From positions 1 to 64,000 of the forward strand of contig CAWBCV010000022.1 of NCBI GenBank assembly GCA_963787425.1: DNA of 64,000 bases. The letters run 5' to 3'. Below are positions 17,672 through 28,371 of the stretch, piece by piece. The translations under genes were made by a program, and so were the position numbers. The notes below the pieces were generated by a model, which worked only from the letters and a program-made list of their open reading frames with translations, did not search any database and was not told the DNA's origin. The stretch is from AP-15 sp963787425. Lineage in GTDB: Bacteria; Pseudomonadota; Alphaproteobacteria; ATCC43930; CGMCC-115725. The number at the start of each line of letters is the position of its first letter. Position 1 is the first letter of the stretch.

Positions 17672-18637
17672 ATGGCTGTATATACGGATGTTGCCGATGA
17701 CGAGCTCCGGGCCTTTATCGCGCTTTACGATATCGGCGAGGTGCTCTCGTGCAAAGGCATCGCCGAGGGCGTCGAGAACTCGAATTTTCTCGTCACCACC
17801 GAGCGCGGCAATTTCATTCTGACGCTTTATGAAAAGCGGGTGACGCCCGAGGACCTGCCGTTTTTCATCGGCTTGATGGAGCATCTCGCGGCACAGGGCG
17901 TCGCCTGCCCGACCCCGGTCAAAGGTTGGGACGGCTTCGCCTTGCGCGAGCTGTGCGGCCGCCCGGCGGCATTGGTGACTTTCCTCGCCGGGATGTGGCC
18001 GCGCCGTATCCAGCCCTTCCATTGCGCGGCGCTTGGCGCAGCGCTCGCCGGGCTGCATCGCGCCGGCGCCTCGTTCGGGATGACCCGGGCGAACGATCTC
18101 TCGGTCGCGGGATGGCGGCGCTTATACAAAGCTTGCCGCTCCCGTGCGGCCGAAGTGCAGCCCGGGCTCGCCGGCGAGCTGGATGCCGAGCTTGCGCTGG
18201 TCGAGGCGGAATGGCCGCACGAGCTGCCGACCGGAGTCATCCACGCCGACCTTTTTCCGGACAATGTCTTCTTCCGGGATCGCGAGGTCTCCGGGCTGAT
18301 TGACTTCTATTTCGCCTGTACCGACTTTCTCGCCTATGATCTGGCGATTTGCCTCAACGCCTGGTGCTTCGAAGCCGACGGCAGTCTCAACGTGACAAAG
18401 GCGCGGCTTTTGCTCGAAAGCTATCGGCGGGCGCGGCCGCTCTCATCGGCCGAACTCGCCGCACTGCCCCTGCTCGCGCGCGGCAGCGCGCTGCGCTTTC
18501 TCTTGACCCGTCTATTCGATTGGCTGAACCAGCCGGCCGGGGCGTTGGTCCGGCCCAAGGATCCCCTCGAGTATCTGCGCAAGCTGCGATTCCACCGCGG
18601 CATCACCGATATCGCGGGTTACGGGCTCGATGCCTGA
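17672..18637 (+). CDS. thrB: Homoserine kinase ThrB (APH-fold type)
   Basis: Phosphorylates homoserine for threonine synthesis; 321 aa. Belongs to the aminoglycoside-phosphotransferase-like ThrB family of alphaproteobacteria and pseudomonads rather than the GHMP type. Catalytic loop GVIHADLFPDNVFF and metal motif GLIDFYFACTDFLAYDLA are present. Overlaps rnhA by 8 bp, a common alphaproteobacterial arrangement. ThrC is encoded 4 kb away on the other strand. Confidence 0.92.
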   Translation: MAVYTDVADDELRAFIALYDIGEVLSCKGIAEGVENSNFLVTTERGNFILTLYEKRVTPEDLPFFIGLMEHLAAQGVACPTPVKGWDGFALRELCGRPAALVTFLAGMWPRRIQPFHCAALGAALAGLHRAGASFGMTRANDLSVAGWRRLYKACRSRAAEVQPGLAGELDAELALVEAEWPHELPTGVIHADLFPDNVFFRDREVSGLIDFYFACTDFLAYDLAICLNAWCFEADGSLNVTKARLLLESYRRARPLSSAELAALPLLARGSALRFLLTRLFDWLNQPAGALVRPKDPLEYLRKLRFHRGITDIAGYGLDA

Positions 18638-19106
18638 GCTGGCGGATGTCGAGATCTTTACCGACGGCGCTTGCCGCGGTAACCCGGGCCCGGGCGGCTG
18701 GGCCGCGATATTGCGCTATCGCGAGGTCGAAAAAGAATTGAGCGGCTATGATCCCCAGACGACCAACAACCGCATGGAGATGATGGCGGCAATCGCCGGG
18801 CTCGAAGCGTTGAAGCGGCCGTGCCGCGTTCGGCTTTACAGCGACAGCCAATATCTGCGCGACGGCATCACCAAATGGATACACGGCTGGAAGCGGCGCA
18901 ATTGGCTGACCGCCGGCAAGCAGCCGGTCAAGAATGTCGATCTTTGGCAGCGGCTCGACACCGCGGCGGCCCGACACGTCGTCACTTGGGAATGGGTGCG
19001 CGGCCATGCTGGCCACCCCGAAAACGAGCGGGCCGACACTATTGCGCGGGCCCGCATCGCCGAAGAGAGCTGGGGAAAGCAGCGCCCCGCGCTAACCCGC
19101 GGGTAG
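18630..19106 (+). CDS. rnhA: Ribonuclease HI
   Basis: 158 aa, usual size. Degrades RNA in RNA-DNA hybrids. Catalytic carboxylates are visible: FTDGACRGNPGPGG (Asp), NNRMEMMAAI (Glu), LYSDSQYL (Asp) and HAGHPENERADTIA (His, Asp). Start inside the 3' end of thrB indicates translational coupling. Confidence 0.95.
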   Translation: MPELADVEIFTDGACRGNPGPGGWAAILRYREVEKELSGYDPQTTNNRMEMMAAIAGLEALKRPCRVRLYSDSQYLRDGITKWIHGWKRRNWLTAGKQPVKNVDLWQRLDTAAARHVVTWEWVRGHAGHPENERADTIARARIAEESWGKQRPALTRG

Positions 19107-19125
19107 CGCGCGTGCCGAACCCCTC

Positions 19126-19611
19126 CTAAAGCGCCCGCAGCATCGCCTCGGCGCCGGAGCCTTCGACCTGGCCAGGCGACTGCTCGACATTCAGCGACTT
19201 GACCACGCCGTTGTCCACCAGCATCGAATAGCGTTTCGAGCGGGTGCCGAGCCCGTTCTTGGAGAGGTCGAGCTCGAGCCCGAGGGCGCGGGCAAAATCG
19301 CCGCTGCCGTCAGCTAGCATCCGCACTTTGCCCTCGGTCCTCTGCTCCTTACCCCACGCCGTCATGACAAAGACATCGTTGACCGCAACGCAGGCGATTT
19401 CGTCCACGCCCTTGGCTTTGATATCGGCCGCCTTCTCGACGTAACCGGGCAGGTGGCGCTGCGAGCAGGCCGGGGTGAAGGCCCCGGGCACGGCGAAGAG
19501 GGCAACCTTCTTGCCGCCGAAGAGTTCGTCCGTAGTGATGTCCTTCGGCCCCTCCGGGGTCATCTGTTTGAGCGTCGCCGATGGTATCTTGTCGCCAACC
19601 TGGATGGTCAT
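19126..19611 (-). CDS. Peroxiredoxin of the Prx5 / AhpE-like type
   Basis: 161 aa from ATG 19611 (MTIQVGDKIPSATL). Reduces hydrogen peroxide and alkyl hydroperoxides with thiol or glutaredoxin help. Peroxidatic cysteine in VPGAFTPACSQRHLPGYVE; also VAVNDVFVMTAWGKEQ and TRSKRYSMLVDNGVVKSL, all standard for Prx5. Convergent with rnhA. The frame stays open upstream to 19908 but that part is not conserved-looking. Confidence 0.93.
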   Translation of the reverse strand: MTIQVGDKIPSATLKQMTPEGPKDITTDELFGGKKVALFAVPGAFTPACSQRHLPGYVEKAADIKAKGVDEIACVAVNDVFVMTAWGKEQRTEGKVRMLADGSGDFARALGLELDLSKNGLGTRSKRYSMLVDNGVVKSLNVEQSPGQVEGSGAEAMLRAL

Positions 19612-19802
19612 TGGAGAATCCCTCGGGTGGTGTTCGGGGGGCGCAGCGATAGCACAGGACGTTCGGCCGGGCAAACCGCAGCGGCGATGTGCCTGGACAC
19701 TCCTTTTTGAGCGCGAATCGGCAACAAAAGGCCTGTATAGATGTATAGCTACCGGAGAGCGAAGCGCGTGATCGGCGATCGCTTGCGTTGCGAGGCAGGG
19801 TG

Positions 19803-20358
19803 ATGTCACTGACAGGCCAGCTTTTAGTGGCGATGCCGCAGATGCTGGACGAGCGCTTCGCGCGGTCGGTCGTCTATATTTGCGCGCACAGCGGCGAGGC
19901 TGGCGCAATGGGCCTCGTCATCAACAAGCCGCTCGGGTCGCTGACGATGGGAGAGTTGTTCGCCCAGCTCGATATTTCGCCGAGCGGCGCCGCCGGTTCG
20001 AGGCCGGTGCATTACGGCGGTCCCGTAGAGGCGGGCCGCGGCTTTGTCCTGCATACCGCCGACTACAACGAGGACGCGACCCTGGTCGTCGACGACAATA
20101 TCGCCCTGACCGCCACTCTCGACGTCCTGCGGGCGATCGGGCAAGGCCGGGGTCCGCGCCGGAGCCTATTTGCCCTCGGCTATGCCGGTTGGGCTCCGGG
20201 TCAGCTCGATGCCGAGATTTCAAGCCAATGGCTGGCTTTCGGTCCCGGCCGACGACGCGATCATTTTCGATCCCAACCACGACCAAAAATGGCAGCGGGC
20301 GCTCGCCAAGCTCGGCGTCGACCTGACGATGCTGTCGAGCGAGGCGGGGCACGCCTGA
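19803..20358 (+). CDS. yqgE: YqgE/AlgH family protein, with a 1-bp frameshift
   Basis: UPF0301 protein of unknown biochemical role, beginning MSLTGQLLVAMPQMLDERFARS, with the family hallmarks VVYICAHSGEAGAMGLVINKP and HYGGPVEAGRGFVLHT. After LGYAGWAPGQLDAEI one base too many (gatttcaag, near 20219) shifts the frame. The expected C terminus QANGWLSVPADDAIIFDPN ... LSSEAGHA continues in the next frame to 20358. The indel is in a run of three T, so a base-calling error is as likely as a mutation. Confidence 0.85.
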
Positions 20359-20405
20359 TTGACCGCGCGACCCGGCTTTAATTCGCCGGCTTTAATTCGC
20401 CCGCT

Positions 20406-21014
20406 TCAATTCGTGGATGCGCTGCGATCGCCGCGCAGGATCGCGAACAGCAGATGGTCCTGCCATTTCCCCGCGATGCAGAGATATTCGCGCGCGTAAC
20501 CTTCCTGCTGAAACCCGGCCTTGACGAGCAGCGAGCGGCTGGGGGTGTTGCTCGGCAGACAGGCAGCTTCGAGCCGATGCAGCCCGAGGCGCTCGAACGC
20601 AAAGTCGACGACGAGAGGCAGCGCCGACGTCATGTAGCGCTGCCGTGCAAAAGGCTCGCCGACCCAGTACCCGAGGCTCGCCGTCTCCGAGACGCCGCGG
20701 CGGATATTCGATAGGCCGATCCCGCCGACCAGCGTCTCGTCATGCGCGAAGAGAAAGAAATTATAGGCCTGGTCGGTGCGCCAGTCCTCGGCGTAGCGGG
20801 CCACCCTCGCCCGAAAATTCGCCCGACTGAGAGCGTCGGGCGGCCAGCTCGGCTCCCACGGCGAGAGGAAATCGCGTGAGCCCGCGCGCAGGCTCGCCCA
20901 GGCCTCGTAATCGCCGCGCTCCGGCGGCCGCAGAAAGACGCGATCACCGGTCAGCCGGTACGGGTCGGCGCGGGACAGGAATAGTCGCGGGAACGGTTTT
21001 CGTTGCGGCGCCAT
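20406..21014 (-). CDS. GNAT family N-acetyltransferase (RimJ/RimL-like)
   Basis: 202 aa, acetyl-CoA-dependent acetyltransferase 3 (RimJ/RimL) type: RVFLRPPERGDYEAWASLR near the start, LVGGIGLSNIRRGVSETASLGYWVGEPFARQRYMTSAL in the middle (acetyl-CoA site) and RLEAACLPSNTPSRSLLVKAGF. It may modify a ribosomal protein N terminus or a small molecule; the substrate is not determinable. In line with the M16 peptidase and thrC genes, with a 16-bp gap. Confidence 0.85.
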   Translation of the reverse strand: MAPQRKPFPRLFLSRADPYRLTGDRVFLRPPERGDYEAWASLRAGSRDFLSPWEPSWPPDALSRANFRARVARYAEDWRTDQAYNFFLFAHDETLVGGIGLSNIRRGVSETASLGYWVGEPFARQRYMTSALPLVVDFAFERLGLHRLEAACLPSNTPSRSLLVKAGFQQEGYAREYLCIAGKWQDHLLFAILRGDRSASTN

Positions 21015-21030
21015 CTATTTTCGTTATCCG

Positions 21031-22290
21031 CTAAGCGACGAGGCGTCCCCGCAATTTGTCGTAATCCTCCAATCGGCTCAACGGCCCCAGCGCGGCGACG
21101 GTCGGCGACGCCGAACGCCAGCGTGACACGACCCGCCGAATAGCGGCATCGTCGACCGCCTCGATCCGCCGCACGACCTCGGGCGGATCAAACGGTGTGC
21201 CGTAGATCAGGAGATGCTGGGCCAGCTGTTCACAGCGGGCGGAAGTGCTCTCGAGCGACATCAGCAACCCGGCCTTCATCTGGGCCTTGGCGCGGCTCAG
21301 CTCGACAGCCGCCAACCCGTCTTGCAATTTCATCGCCTCTTCGCACAGCGCGGGTATTAGCTCGGCCGCCTCGTCTTCACCGGTCCCGGCGTAAATCCCA
21401 AACAAGCCGCCGTCCCGATAGCCGTGGACAAAGGAGTGGATCGCGTAGACCAGCCCCCGCTTCTCACGAATTTCCTGAAACAGCCGGGAGGACATGCCGC
21501 CGCCGAACGCAGTCGACAAGACCGAGGCGGCGTAATAATCGGGATCGCCGAGCGTCACCCCCGGAAAGCCGAGCACCAGGTGCAGCTGCTCGAGATCGCG
21601 GTCCTCGCGCCGATCGCCGCCGGTGTAACGCGCCGGCTCGGTGGTGACCGAACGCTCGGCCGGAAGGTCGGAGAGCCATGTGTCGGCGAGATCGAGAAGG
21701 CGCTCGTGCTCGAGGTTGCCCGCGGCCGCGAGCACCATCCGGCGTGCGCCGTAATGGTCGCGCAGATACGCGACCACCGCATCGCGGGGGAGGCCCCGGA
21801 TGATCTCCGGCCTTCCGAGCACGGGCCGCCCCATCGCCTGCTCGGGATAGGCGCATTCCTGAAAGTGATCGAAGATGATGTCGTCAGGCGTGTCGTTGGC
21901 CTGGCCGATCTCCTGCAATATCACCGTGCGCTCGCGTTCGAGCTCCTCCGGGTCGAAGGTAGAGTGCTGCAGGATGTCCGCGAGGATATCGAGAGCGAGC
22001 GGCACATCTTCCTTTAGTACCTTGGCGTAATAAGCGGTGCTCTCGCGAGAGGTGTAAGCGTTGAGGTGACCGCCGACCGCCTCGATCTCCTCGGCGATCG
22101 CCCGGGCGCTGCGCCGTTCGGTGCCCTTGAAGGCCATGTGCTCGAGAAAATGCGCGGCGCCGTTGATCGCCGCCGGTTCGTGCCGTGTGCCGACATCGAC
22201 CCAGATGCCGAGCGACACCGTGTCGACGGTTTGGATCCTGTCGGTGGCGACCCGCAATCCGTTCGCCAGCCGCGAAATCCGGGCCGTCAT
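21031..22290 (-). CDS. M16 family zinc metallopeptidase (processing-peptidase-like)
   Basis: 419 aa. Inverted zinc motif HFLEHMAFKG (HxxEH) near residue 46 and the downstream glutamate region NAYTSRESTAYYAKVL; C-terminal M16C part with GGGMSSRLFQEIREKRGLVYAI. No signal peptide, so probably cytoplasmic or inner-membrane associated. It overlaps the end of thrC by 4 bp, a gene pair widely kept in alphaproteobacteria. Confidence 0.93.
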   Translation of the reverse strand: MTARISRLANGLRVATDRIQTVDTVSLGIWVDVGTRHEPAAINGAAHFLEHMAFKGTERRSARAIAEEIEAVGGHLNAYTSRESTAYYAKVLKEDVPLALDILADILQHSTFDPEELERERTVILQEIGQANDTPDDIIFDHFQECAYPEQAMGRPVLGRPEIIRGLPRDAVVAYLRDHYGARRMVLAAAGNLEHERLLDLADTWLSDLPAERSVTTEPARYTGGDRREDRDLEQLHLVLGFPGVTLGDPDYYAASVLSTAFGGGMSSRLFQEIREKRGLVYAIHSFVHGYRDGGLFGIYAGTGEDEAAELIPALCEEAMKLQDGLAAVELSRAKAQMKAGLLMSLESTSARCEQLAQHLLIYGTPFDPPEVVRRIEAVDDAAIRRVVSRWRSASPTVAALGPLSRLEDYDKLRGRLVA

Positions 22291-23708
22291 GCTGCGGCTC
22301 CGGCGCGACGCGCATGGGTGCGGACGAAGCGGCTAACCGTACCGATCTCCTTGGGCAGGACGACAATCCGCTCGGGCCTTTCGAGAAGGTCGGCAAGCGG
22401 CGGCGGCAAACCCGGGCGAATTCCCGTGGCGCGCTCGACGGCATCGGGAAACTTGGCTGGATGGGCGCACCCCAGGGCGATCATCGGTGTGCCCCTCCCA
22501 TGGGCGGCGATCTCGTCTCGCGCGGCAGCAACGGCGACCGCCGTGTGCGGATCGATCAGCGCTCCCGATCGGGTGTAAGTTTTCGCGATGGTTTCCATAG
22601 TCTCACTGTCATCCACCTTGTGAGCAGAAAACAAGCGGCGCGCGGCGCGCCAAGCCTGGTCGTCCTCGGGCAACGAGCCGGTACGCCGGAAATTCCGCAT
22701 GGCTTCATCCACAGCGGCACCATTACGGCCCTTCAGCTCGAACAGCAGCCGCTCGAAATTGCTCGACACCTGGATGTCCATGCTCGGGCTGAGGCTCGGC
22801 TCGACAGCGGCGAGCGCCATCCACCCGCTGGCAAAATACCGAGCGAGAATATCGTTGCGGTTGGTGCCGATTACCAGACGATCGATCGGCAGCCCGATCC
22901 GGCGGGCAACGTGTCCGGCATAGACATTGCCGAAATTACCGGTCGGCACGCTGAACGAAACCGAGCGCGCCGGCGCGCCCAGCGCGACCGCGGCGGCGAC
23001 GTAGTAGATGGTTTGGGCGGCGATTCGCGCCCAGTTGATCGAGTTCACCGCCGACAGGTTCAGCTCATGGCGCAGCCCGGTATCGGCGAATAGCGCTTTG
23101 ACGAGATCCTGACAGTCGTCGAACGTACCCTCGATCGCGACCGCATGCGCGTTGGCCGCCTCGACTGTCGTCATCTGCCGGCGCTGCACCTCGGAGACGC
23201 GCTGATGCGGGTAGAGGATGAAAATGTCGATCGACTCGCGATCGCGGCACGCTTCGATCGCGGCGGAGCCGGTGTCGCCCGAAGTCGCGCCGACCACCGT
23301 GACGTGTTCGCGGCGCCGGGCCAAGACCGCATCGAACATCGGCCCGACCAACTGTAACGCCAGATCCTTGAAGGCGAGGGTCGGCCCATGAAAGAGCTCG
23401 AGGAGCCAGAGATTCTCGTCGAGCTGCACCAACGGGGCCACCGCGGCATGGCGGAACCGGCCGTAGGCCGTAGCGGTGAGCTGCTGCAATTCGCCCGGGG
23501 GGAAAGCGTCGTCGGCGAACAAGGCCATGATGCGGGCGGCGATCTCGGCATAGGGAAGGCCGGCAAATCCGGGAATGTGGGCGGCCAGACCGGGCATCCG
23601 GTCCGGCACGTAGAGGCCGCCATCCTCCGCGAGACCCGCGAGCAGCACCTCCGCAAACGAGCGGGTCGACGGTGCAGCGCGAGAATCGCGGGTGCTGAGA
23701 TAACGCAC
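22287..23708 (-). CDS. thrC: Threonine synthase
   Basis: 473 aa, pyridoxal-phosphate enzyme converting O-phosphohomoserine to threonine. N-terminal MRYLSTRDSRAAPSTRSFAEVLLAGLAEDGGLYVP, PLP lysine in LAFKDLALQLVG, phosphate-binding TSGDTGSAAIEACRDRESID and SVPTGNFGNVYAGHVARR. Type of the long proteobacterial/fungal family. Works with ThrB encoded at 17672. Confidence 0.95.
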   Translation of the reverse strand: MRYLSTRDSRAAPSTRSFAEVLLAGLAEDGGLYVPDRMPGLAAHIPGFAGLPYAEIAARIMALFADDAFPPGELQQLTATAYGRFRHAAVAPLVQLDENLWLLELFHGPTLAFKDLALQLVGPMFDAVLARRREHVTVVGATSGDTGSAAIEACRDRESIDIFILYPHQRVSEVQRRQMTTVEAANAHAVAIEGTFDDCQDLVKALFADTGLRHELNLSAVNSINWARIAAQTIYYVAAAVALGAPARSVSFSVPTGNFGNVYAGHVARRIGLPIDRLVIGTNRNDILARYFASGWMALAAVEPSLSPSMDIQVSSNFERLLFELKGRNGAAVDEAMRNFRRTGSLPEDDQAWRAARRLFSAHKVDDSETMETIAKTYTRSGALIDPHTAVAVAAARDEIAAHGRGTPMIALGCAHPAKFPDAVERATGIRPGLPPPLADLLERPERIVVLPKEIGTVSRFVRTHARRAGAAA

Positions 23709-23809
23709 GATACCGGTCCTGTCAGTATGCCCGGAGCGTATCGCCGCATTGCGGCCTTCGCAACCGGGACTGTTCGTGCCTGCCGCGGAAAATCAATGAG
23801 AACACGGGG

Positions 23810-25360
23810 TTATTTGGGGACATAAAAGGAGCCAAAGGTGGAGCGCCGCGCGACTTCGTAATATTGATCGATGGCGTAAAGCACTTCATCGGTGAAACGA
23901 TCGACCTTTTGGCGATAATGCAGGATATGACAGGATGGCGTCGTCGGATCGTCACAAATATCGGCCCGAAGCTGAATGACGCCAAATTCGCGGGCGGCGA
24001 TGCGCCGAATCAACTCGCCTTGATCGAGCCTGCCCGACAACACGGACTGTCGCGAGTTGAACGGATCGAGAATGAAAGGCCGGCCGGCCACATAACAGAG
24101 GAGCAGGCTTTCGCAAATCGCCGGTCCTTGCTTGTCCGAAATGAATTTAGCGTCAGCCAAGAAGGTCTTTTGCCTTCTTCGGTCCGAATCCAAGAGAGCT
24201 GGGGCATGATATACTTGTACGGCGATATCGGGGGCTCTCGCCAGAAGCGGCTGCGCGACGAGAAAAGGCAGCGCGCTCGCCAGTACCCTTGCCAACCGGC
24301 CGCGAAACTCGGACTTGCGCAACTCGGACATCATGACGCCGGCGGCGACCCCGAGGAACACCGCGGCATCCTGAAACATGTTGTAAGAGGTCCCTTCGAA
24401 GCCCGATATGATCGTCGCGCTGATGATCGAGATCGTCCCCCAGGCCGCTAGGATCATTCGATCGGCAGCCAGAACCAGCGATGAGCTCAACGCGATCGCC
24501 GCCAACGGGAATTTGAACAGCCGCAGATACTTCATCAGATGGTATCGCGCGCCATACCATCCGAAGCGACGCGGCGACATCAGATGATCGATGAAGTCAC
24601 CGCCGGCGACGATTTGCGTCAGGCCGAGAAAACCTGTCGCGAAACCGGCACACGAGACCAGCCAGAACACCACCCGCCGCGGCGAGCGGAATGCCAGATC
24701 GAGGGTTATCGCGAGGGGGATCGCCACAAGGTTGTGCTTGATGAAGCCGCCGAGCACGACGAGGAACGCGGTGCGCAGCAAGTTGAGGTGATCGGGTGGG
24801 CGCGCGAGGTAACTGACCAGAGCGCCGAGCATGACCGCTTCGCCCAAACTCTGCGGGTCATCGACGATGATCCAGGTCGGCCCCATCAGATAGCAAAAGC
24901 CCGCCGCGCAGGCGGCGCCAAACACCGCGTCGGTTCGTCCGCCGCCGAAGCGCCGGACCGCCATCGCCGCGAACACCGCTATCGCCGCGAAGGAGGCCAG
25001 CGCGACCAGTCGTCCGCTCAGTAACAGATCATCGATCAGAACATTGGCGCCGGCAATAATCAGGAATGACCCGATCGGGTAGTTGTTTATCCTCCAGTAA
25101 TTGTTGTCATAAATGATTTGACCGTGGATCAGCCTGTCGGCGTTGTATACATTCCATCCTTCGTTATAATTGATTTCGAACTTGAAACCCAAGGAAAGAA
25201 GGTTTTCGATCGGCAACAGAACCGCACAAATAAGTACGAAACAAGCAAGGATGGCAAAAAAATAGGACTGAATGAAGTTTTGCTTTGCCTCCGCAAGGCT
25301 TCGCCAACACGACAGGTGCCGCTCCCACTCGCGACGGTTCGGAACAGCGATTCGCTTCAA
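23810..25360 (-). CDS. Polytopic membrane protein, possibly a GT-C type glycosyltransferase
   Basis: 516 aa with about 9-11 hydrophobic helices between residues 30 and 360, then a soluble C-terminal region (about 380-516). After the first helix there is a loop INYNEGWNVYNADRLIHG; acidic residues after TM1 are typical of GT39/ArnT-like GT-C enzymes that use polyprenyl-phosphate sugars. No definite catalytic signature is recognised, so the function is tentative. Same strand as thrC with a 100-bp gap. GC is slightly lower than its neighbours. Confidence 0.6.
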   Translation of the reverse strand: MKRIAVPNRREWERHLSCWRSLAEAKQNFIQSYFFAILACFVLICAVLLPIENLLSLGFKFEINYNEGWNVYNADRLIHGQIIYDNNYWRINNYPIGSFLIIAGANVLIDDLLLSGRLVALASFAAIAVFAAMAVRRFGGGRTDAVFGAACAAGFCYLMGPTWIIVDDPQSLGEAVMLGALVSYLARPPDHLNLLRTAFLVVLGGFIKHNLVAIPLAITLDLAFRSPRRVVFWLVSCAGFATGFLGLTQIVAGGDFIDHLMSPRRFGWYGARYHLMKYLRLFKFPLAAIALSSSLVLAADRMILAAWGTISIISATIISGFEGTSYNMFQDAAVFLGVAAGVMMSELRKSEFRGRLARVLASALPFLVAQPLLARAPDIAVQVYHAPALLDSDRRRQKTFLADAKFISDKQGPAICESLLLCYVAGRPFILDPFNSRQSVLSGRLDQGELIRRIAAREFGVIQLRADICDDPTTPSCHILHYRQKVDRFTDEVLYAIDQYYEVARRSTFGSFYVPK

Positions 25361-25393
25361 TGACTACGGCAGCGGTCGGTAGCGAACCCTCGC

Positions 25394-26929
25394 CTAGCGC
25401 AGCGAACTGACATCATCCGGATTGACGAGGTCGGGCACCGTCCAGCCGTCAAGATCGTATTCGGCCATGCAGCTGTCCGCGAAGCTTTTCCAGCGGTCGT
25501 ATTGGCCGGAGCCGATCGATGCACGCAACGCGTCGATGCGGATTTCTTCGTGGCTGCCGGCGTAGTTGATCTCGTATAGCTCGTGGCGGGCGCCAAATTC
25601 GGTGCCGATGGCGTCCCATAGCAATTTCATCAGCTTGACCCGCTCGACCGCGCCGACGCCGCCGGAGCCGCGGACATATCGGTCGAGGTACCCCCGCAAT
25701 TCCGGCGTTTTGAAGTCGCGGGCGTGCGAGTTGAGATAGATCAGGCTGCTCGCAACGGTCTTCTCGATTATGTGCTTGATCTGGACATAGGCCTCCGGGG
25801 CCAGGATGCGGTAGGCCATCGCCGGCTCGATCGCCGGCAATACGCAGCCGCCGGCCCACGGCTCGGCACCCTTGGCCATCGCGTCGGAAAGCCCCCACAT
25901 CGTGTTCCGCCACGCGATCACCTCGCCGATATTGGCTTCGACGCCGCGGAACCCGCGGGTGCCCGCGATCTCGGTCGCCTTAACCAAGAGGCCGATGATG
26001 AAATCGAGTTTGACCGCAAGCCGGGTACAGCCCTGCAGCATCGCGCGCGGCAGAAACCCGCTGCTGGGGAAGAACCGGTTGGCCTTGTCGATGTTCGCAT
26101 AGACAAACACGTCCTCCCACGGCACCAACACGTCGTCCATGATGAAGATCGCGTCGTTCTCGTCGAGCCGACTCGACAACGGGTAGTCGAACGGGCTGCC
26201 GAGCACGGCCGCTCGCTGCTCGTTCGAGACGCGGCAGACGAATTTGATGCCCTTGGCATTGCTCGGGACAAGGAAGACGACCGCGAAATTCTTGTCCTGC
26301 ACCGGCAGCACCCCGGCATGCGCGACAAAAGTATAATGCGTCAGCGCCGAGCCGGTGGCGACGACCTTGGCGCCGGTCACCCGGATCCCGGCGTCGGTCT
26401 CCTCGGTCACATGTGCGTAGACATCGGTGGGGCTCCCCGGAGCGCCGGGCGCCATGTTGCGGTCGACCGGCGGCTGGACAATCGCGTGGTTGACGAACGG
26501 CGCCCGCTGCTGGCTGAAGCGGTACCAGCGCCGCGCATTCTCTTGATAGGGCTCGTAAAACTCCGCATTGGCGCCGAGAGTGGCAAGGAACGCCGCCTTG
26601 TAGTCGGGCGAGCGGCCGAGCCAGCCATAGGTCAGCCGCGACCACGCCGCGATGGCGTCACGCGCCGCCGTCTGATCTTCGGCCGAGCGCGGCGCGACAA
26701 AATACCGGTGCGTAAACCCGCCCCATTCGGTCGGGCAAGTCAGCAGATTTTTCTTTTCCGCATGATCGCGATGCAGCGCGTCGTAGAGCCGGGCGATCAT
26801 CCGCGCCGTGTTGCGAAAGGCCGGGTGCTCGGTGATGTTGTTGACGCGTTCGCCGTAGATCCACACCTCCCGCCCGTCGTTCAGGCTTTCGAGAAATTCC
26901 TTGCCGGTGTAGGGATGCAGGCTTTCCAT
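25394..26929 (-). CDS. 4-hydroxyphenylacetate 3-monooxygenase-like flavin hydroxylase (HpaB family)
   Basis: 511 aa, family length about 480-520. N-terminal domain MESLHPYTGKEFLESLNDGREVWIYGERV, then HpaB middle segments FVNHAIVQPPVDRN, GIRVTGAKVVATGSALTHYTFVAH and DDVLVPWEDVFVYANIDKAN. FADH2-dependent aromatic hydroxylase of the PvcC/HpaB group. A reductase partner (HpaC) is not adjacent, so it may borrow one. Divergent from trpB with 82 bp between the starts. The exact phenolic substrate is unknown. Confidence 0.88.
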   Translation of the reverse strand: MESLHPYTGKEFLESLNDGREVWIYGERVNNITEHPAFRNTARMIARLYDALHRDHAEKKNLLTCPTEWGGFTHRYFVAPRSAEDQTAARDAIAAWSRLTYGWLGRSPDYKAAFLATLGANAEFYEPYQENARRWYRFSQQRAPFVNHAIVQPPVDRNMAPGAPGSPTDVYAHVTEETDAGIRVTGAKVVATGSALTHYTFVAHAGVLPVQDKNFAVVFLVPSNAKGIKFVCRVSNEQRAAVLGSPFDYPLSSRLDENDAIFIMDDVLVPWEDVFVYANIDKANRFFPSSGFLPRAMLQGCTRLAVKLDFIIGLLVKATEIAGTRGFRGVEANIGEVIAWRNTMWGLSDAMAKGAEPWAGGCVLPAIEPAMAYRILAPEAYVQIKHIIEKTVASSLIYLNSHARDFKTPELRGYLDRYVRGSGGVGAVERVKLMKLLWDAIGTEFGARHELYEINYAGSHEEIRIDALRASIGSGQYDRWKSFADSCMAEYDLDGWTVPDLVNPDDVSSLR

Positions 26930-27011
26930 CTTTGATGTCCCCCTGTCGAACGGCGATGCTAGAGTTGGAGATATCGGCCGTCAATTGGACACCGAACGGC
27001 CGGATTGAGGG

Positions 27012-28229
<1,218 letters not shown>

Positions 28230-28239
28230 GCCGCGATCT

Positions 28240-28325
28240 CATCATCACCGGGCTCAACCCGGTCATCCACGAGGAGTGCTCCAATCTCGAAGAAGATGGC
28301 CGGAACAAGTCCGACCATGACGACC
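28240..28325. repeat. REP-like double palindrome between trpB and trpA
   Basis: Two short palindromes: atcaccgggctcaacccggt (about 28244-28263) and atggccggaacaagtccgac (about 28296-28315). The same pair (accgggcttgacccggtgat and atggccggatcaagtccggc) occurs at 46484-46581. It lies in the intercistronic gap and could fold into hairpins in the trpBA messenger. Confidence 0.8.
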
Positions 28326-28371
28326 GGGGCTCGCTCGACTTCAATCTCCGGACGTTTATTGTGGTGCGATC

